Part shown: in pieces, positions 14,805 through 15,182 of the stretch
Numbering within the stretch: the stretch's first letter is position 1
Layout: the number at the start of each line of letters is the position of its first letter
From: an uncultured Oscillibacter sp.
Lineage (GTDB): Bacteria > Bacillota > Clostridia > Oscillospirales > Oscillospiraceae
Direction: 5' to 3'
Assembly (NCBI GenBank): GCA_948435975.1
Contig: CAOJHG010000009.1
Span: 1 to 15,182, forward strand
Length of the DNA: 15,182 nucleotides
Notes under the pieces: generated by a model
Seen by the model: only the letters and a program-made list of their open reading frames with translations
What the model was told of the DNA's origin: nothing
Database searches by the model: none
Made by a program: the position numbers and the translations under genes

Positions 14805-15131
14805 TTATATTTCCGTGTGCTGGCACAGCTCCCGGGCTTTGACCTGGATGGCCTTCAGGTCCTCAAAGGTAGCCGGGCGCTTTTGAACATCCCGCAGCAG
14901 CGCCGCCGGATGAAAGATGGCGGTCATCTGAATGCCGTCCCGCTCAAACCACTGGCCATGCTCCTGGGTGATGCGGAAGTCGTTTTTTATGATGGACTTG
15001 GCGGCAATCCGGCCAAGGCAGACGATTATTTTAGGGCGCAGCAGGGCCGTCTGGCGGCGGAGCCAATCAATGCAGGCATCCTGTTCCACGTTCAGCGGGT
15101 CCCGGTTCTGAGGCGGACGGCATTTGACGAT
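14805..15131 (-). CDS. Fe-S uracil-DNA glycosylase (family 4-like), 5' end missing
   Basis: C-terminal 108 residues of a base-excision repair enzyme that removes uracil from DNA. The frame runs to the contig end: IVKCRPPQNRDPLN precedes the internal GTG at 15089, so that GTG is not the true start. KCRPP Cys and DACIDW Cys are 16 residues apart, as are two of the four Fe-S cluster cysteines in family 4 enzymes. LLRPKIIVCLGRIAA and the uracil-binding IFHPAALLR follow. The other two cysteines and the N-terminal catalytic motif would lie beyond the cut. Family 5 is less likely. The stop at 14805 is followed by a hairpin. Confidence 0.9.
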   Translation of the reverse strand: MVKCRPPQNRDPLNVEQDACIDWLRRQTALLRPKIIVCLGRIAAKSIIKNDFRITQEHGQWFERDGIQMTAIFHPAALLRDVQKRPATFEDLKAIQVKARELCQHTEI

Positions 15132-15182
15132 AGATCGGAAGAGCGTCGTGTAGGGAAAGAGTGTGGCAGTATGTGTAGATCT
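15132..15182. other. Illumina adapter with index (not biological)
   Basis: From 15132 the sequence is the reverse complement of the Illumina P5/TruSeq adapter: AGATCGGAAGAGC and the rest of the 33-base read-1 primer arm to 15164, an 8-base index GGCAGTAT (15165-15172), then GTGTAGATCT (15173-15182), the start of the P5 arm. It was carried into the assembly untrimmed and should not be annotated. Confidence 0.98.

Noticed and set aside
1..15131. CRISPR array, prophage or anti-phage system
   Set aside because: No regularly spaced repeats, phage structural genes or integrase; the genes are metabolic, regulatory or IS-derived.

Overview
The window reads as one end of a metagenome-style contig from a GC-rich Clostridia/Oscillospiraceae-like Firmicute. 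The grounds are strong AGGAGG-type ribosome binding sites, sigma-A promoters, a YesM/YesN-type two-component system, a lipoprotein-anchored CUT1 ABC transporter, a BioY importer and a clostridial-type IS5-family remnant. The taxon is inferred from gene style only. The last 51 bases (15132-15182) are Illumina adapter, including an 8-base index, so the biological sequence stops at 15131.

Layout. 1-793: remnant of a Cys-rich DUF6076-like protein, broken at its 5' end. 803-4056 (+): promoter, then a sensor histidine kinase overlapping an AraC-type response regulator, ending in a bidirectional terminator whose loop contains the regulator's stop codon. 9551-4106 (-): a five-gene operon read leftwards, made of a CUT1 ATPase, two permeases, a cytoplasmic alkaline-phosphatase-superfamily phosphodiesterase and a UgpB-like binding lipoprotein. 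9787-11631 (+): a divergent pair, a CX5R (tyrosine/lipid-type) phosphatase and a Gfo/Idh/MocA oxidoreductase. The 235-bp region between the two divergent units carries a clear inverted and direct repeat (TGTAGAA core), a good candidate operator for the AraC-type regulator. 11892-12862: decayed IS5-family (IS427-like) transposase, with an internal deletion and stops, fused in frame to the 3' end of an unrelated gene, followed by a terminator. 13046-13560: promoter and a small cupin protein. 13718-13972: possible small membrane protein. 14102-14744 (-): bioY with a promoter overlapped by a BirA-type operator. 14805-15131 (-): C-terminal half of a family 4-like Fe-S uracil-DNA glycosylase, cut by the contig end.

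The central 10.8 kb (876-11631) looks like one functional module: sense a ligand outside the cell, import a phosphodiester-type solute through a Ugp-like transporter, split it inside the cell with an ENPP-like phosphodiesterase, remove the remaining phosphate with the CX5R phosphatase, and oxidise the released polyol or sugar with the Gfo/Idh/MocA enzyme. The protein families are seen in the sequence. The ordered pathway and its substrate (a glycerophosphodiester such as glycerophosphoinositol is one possibility) are inference.
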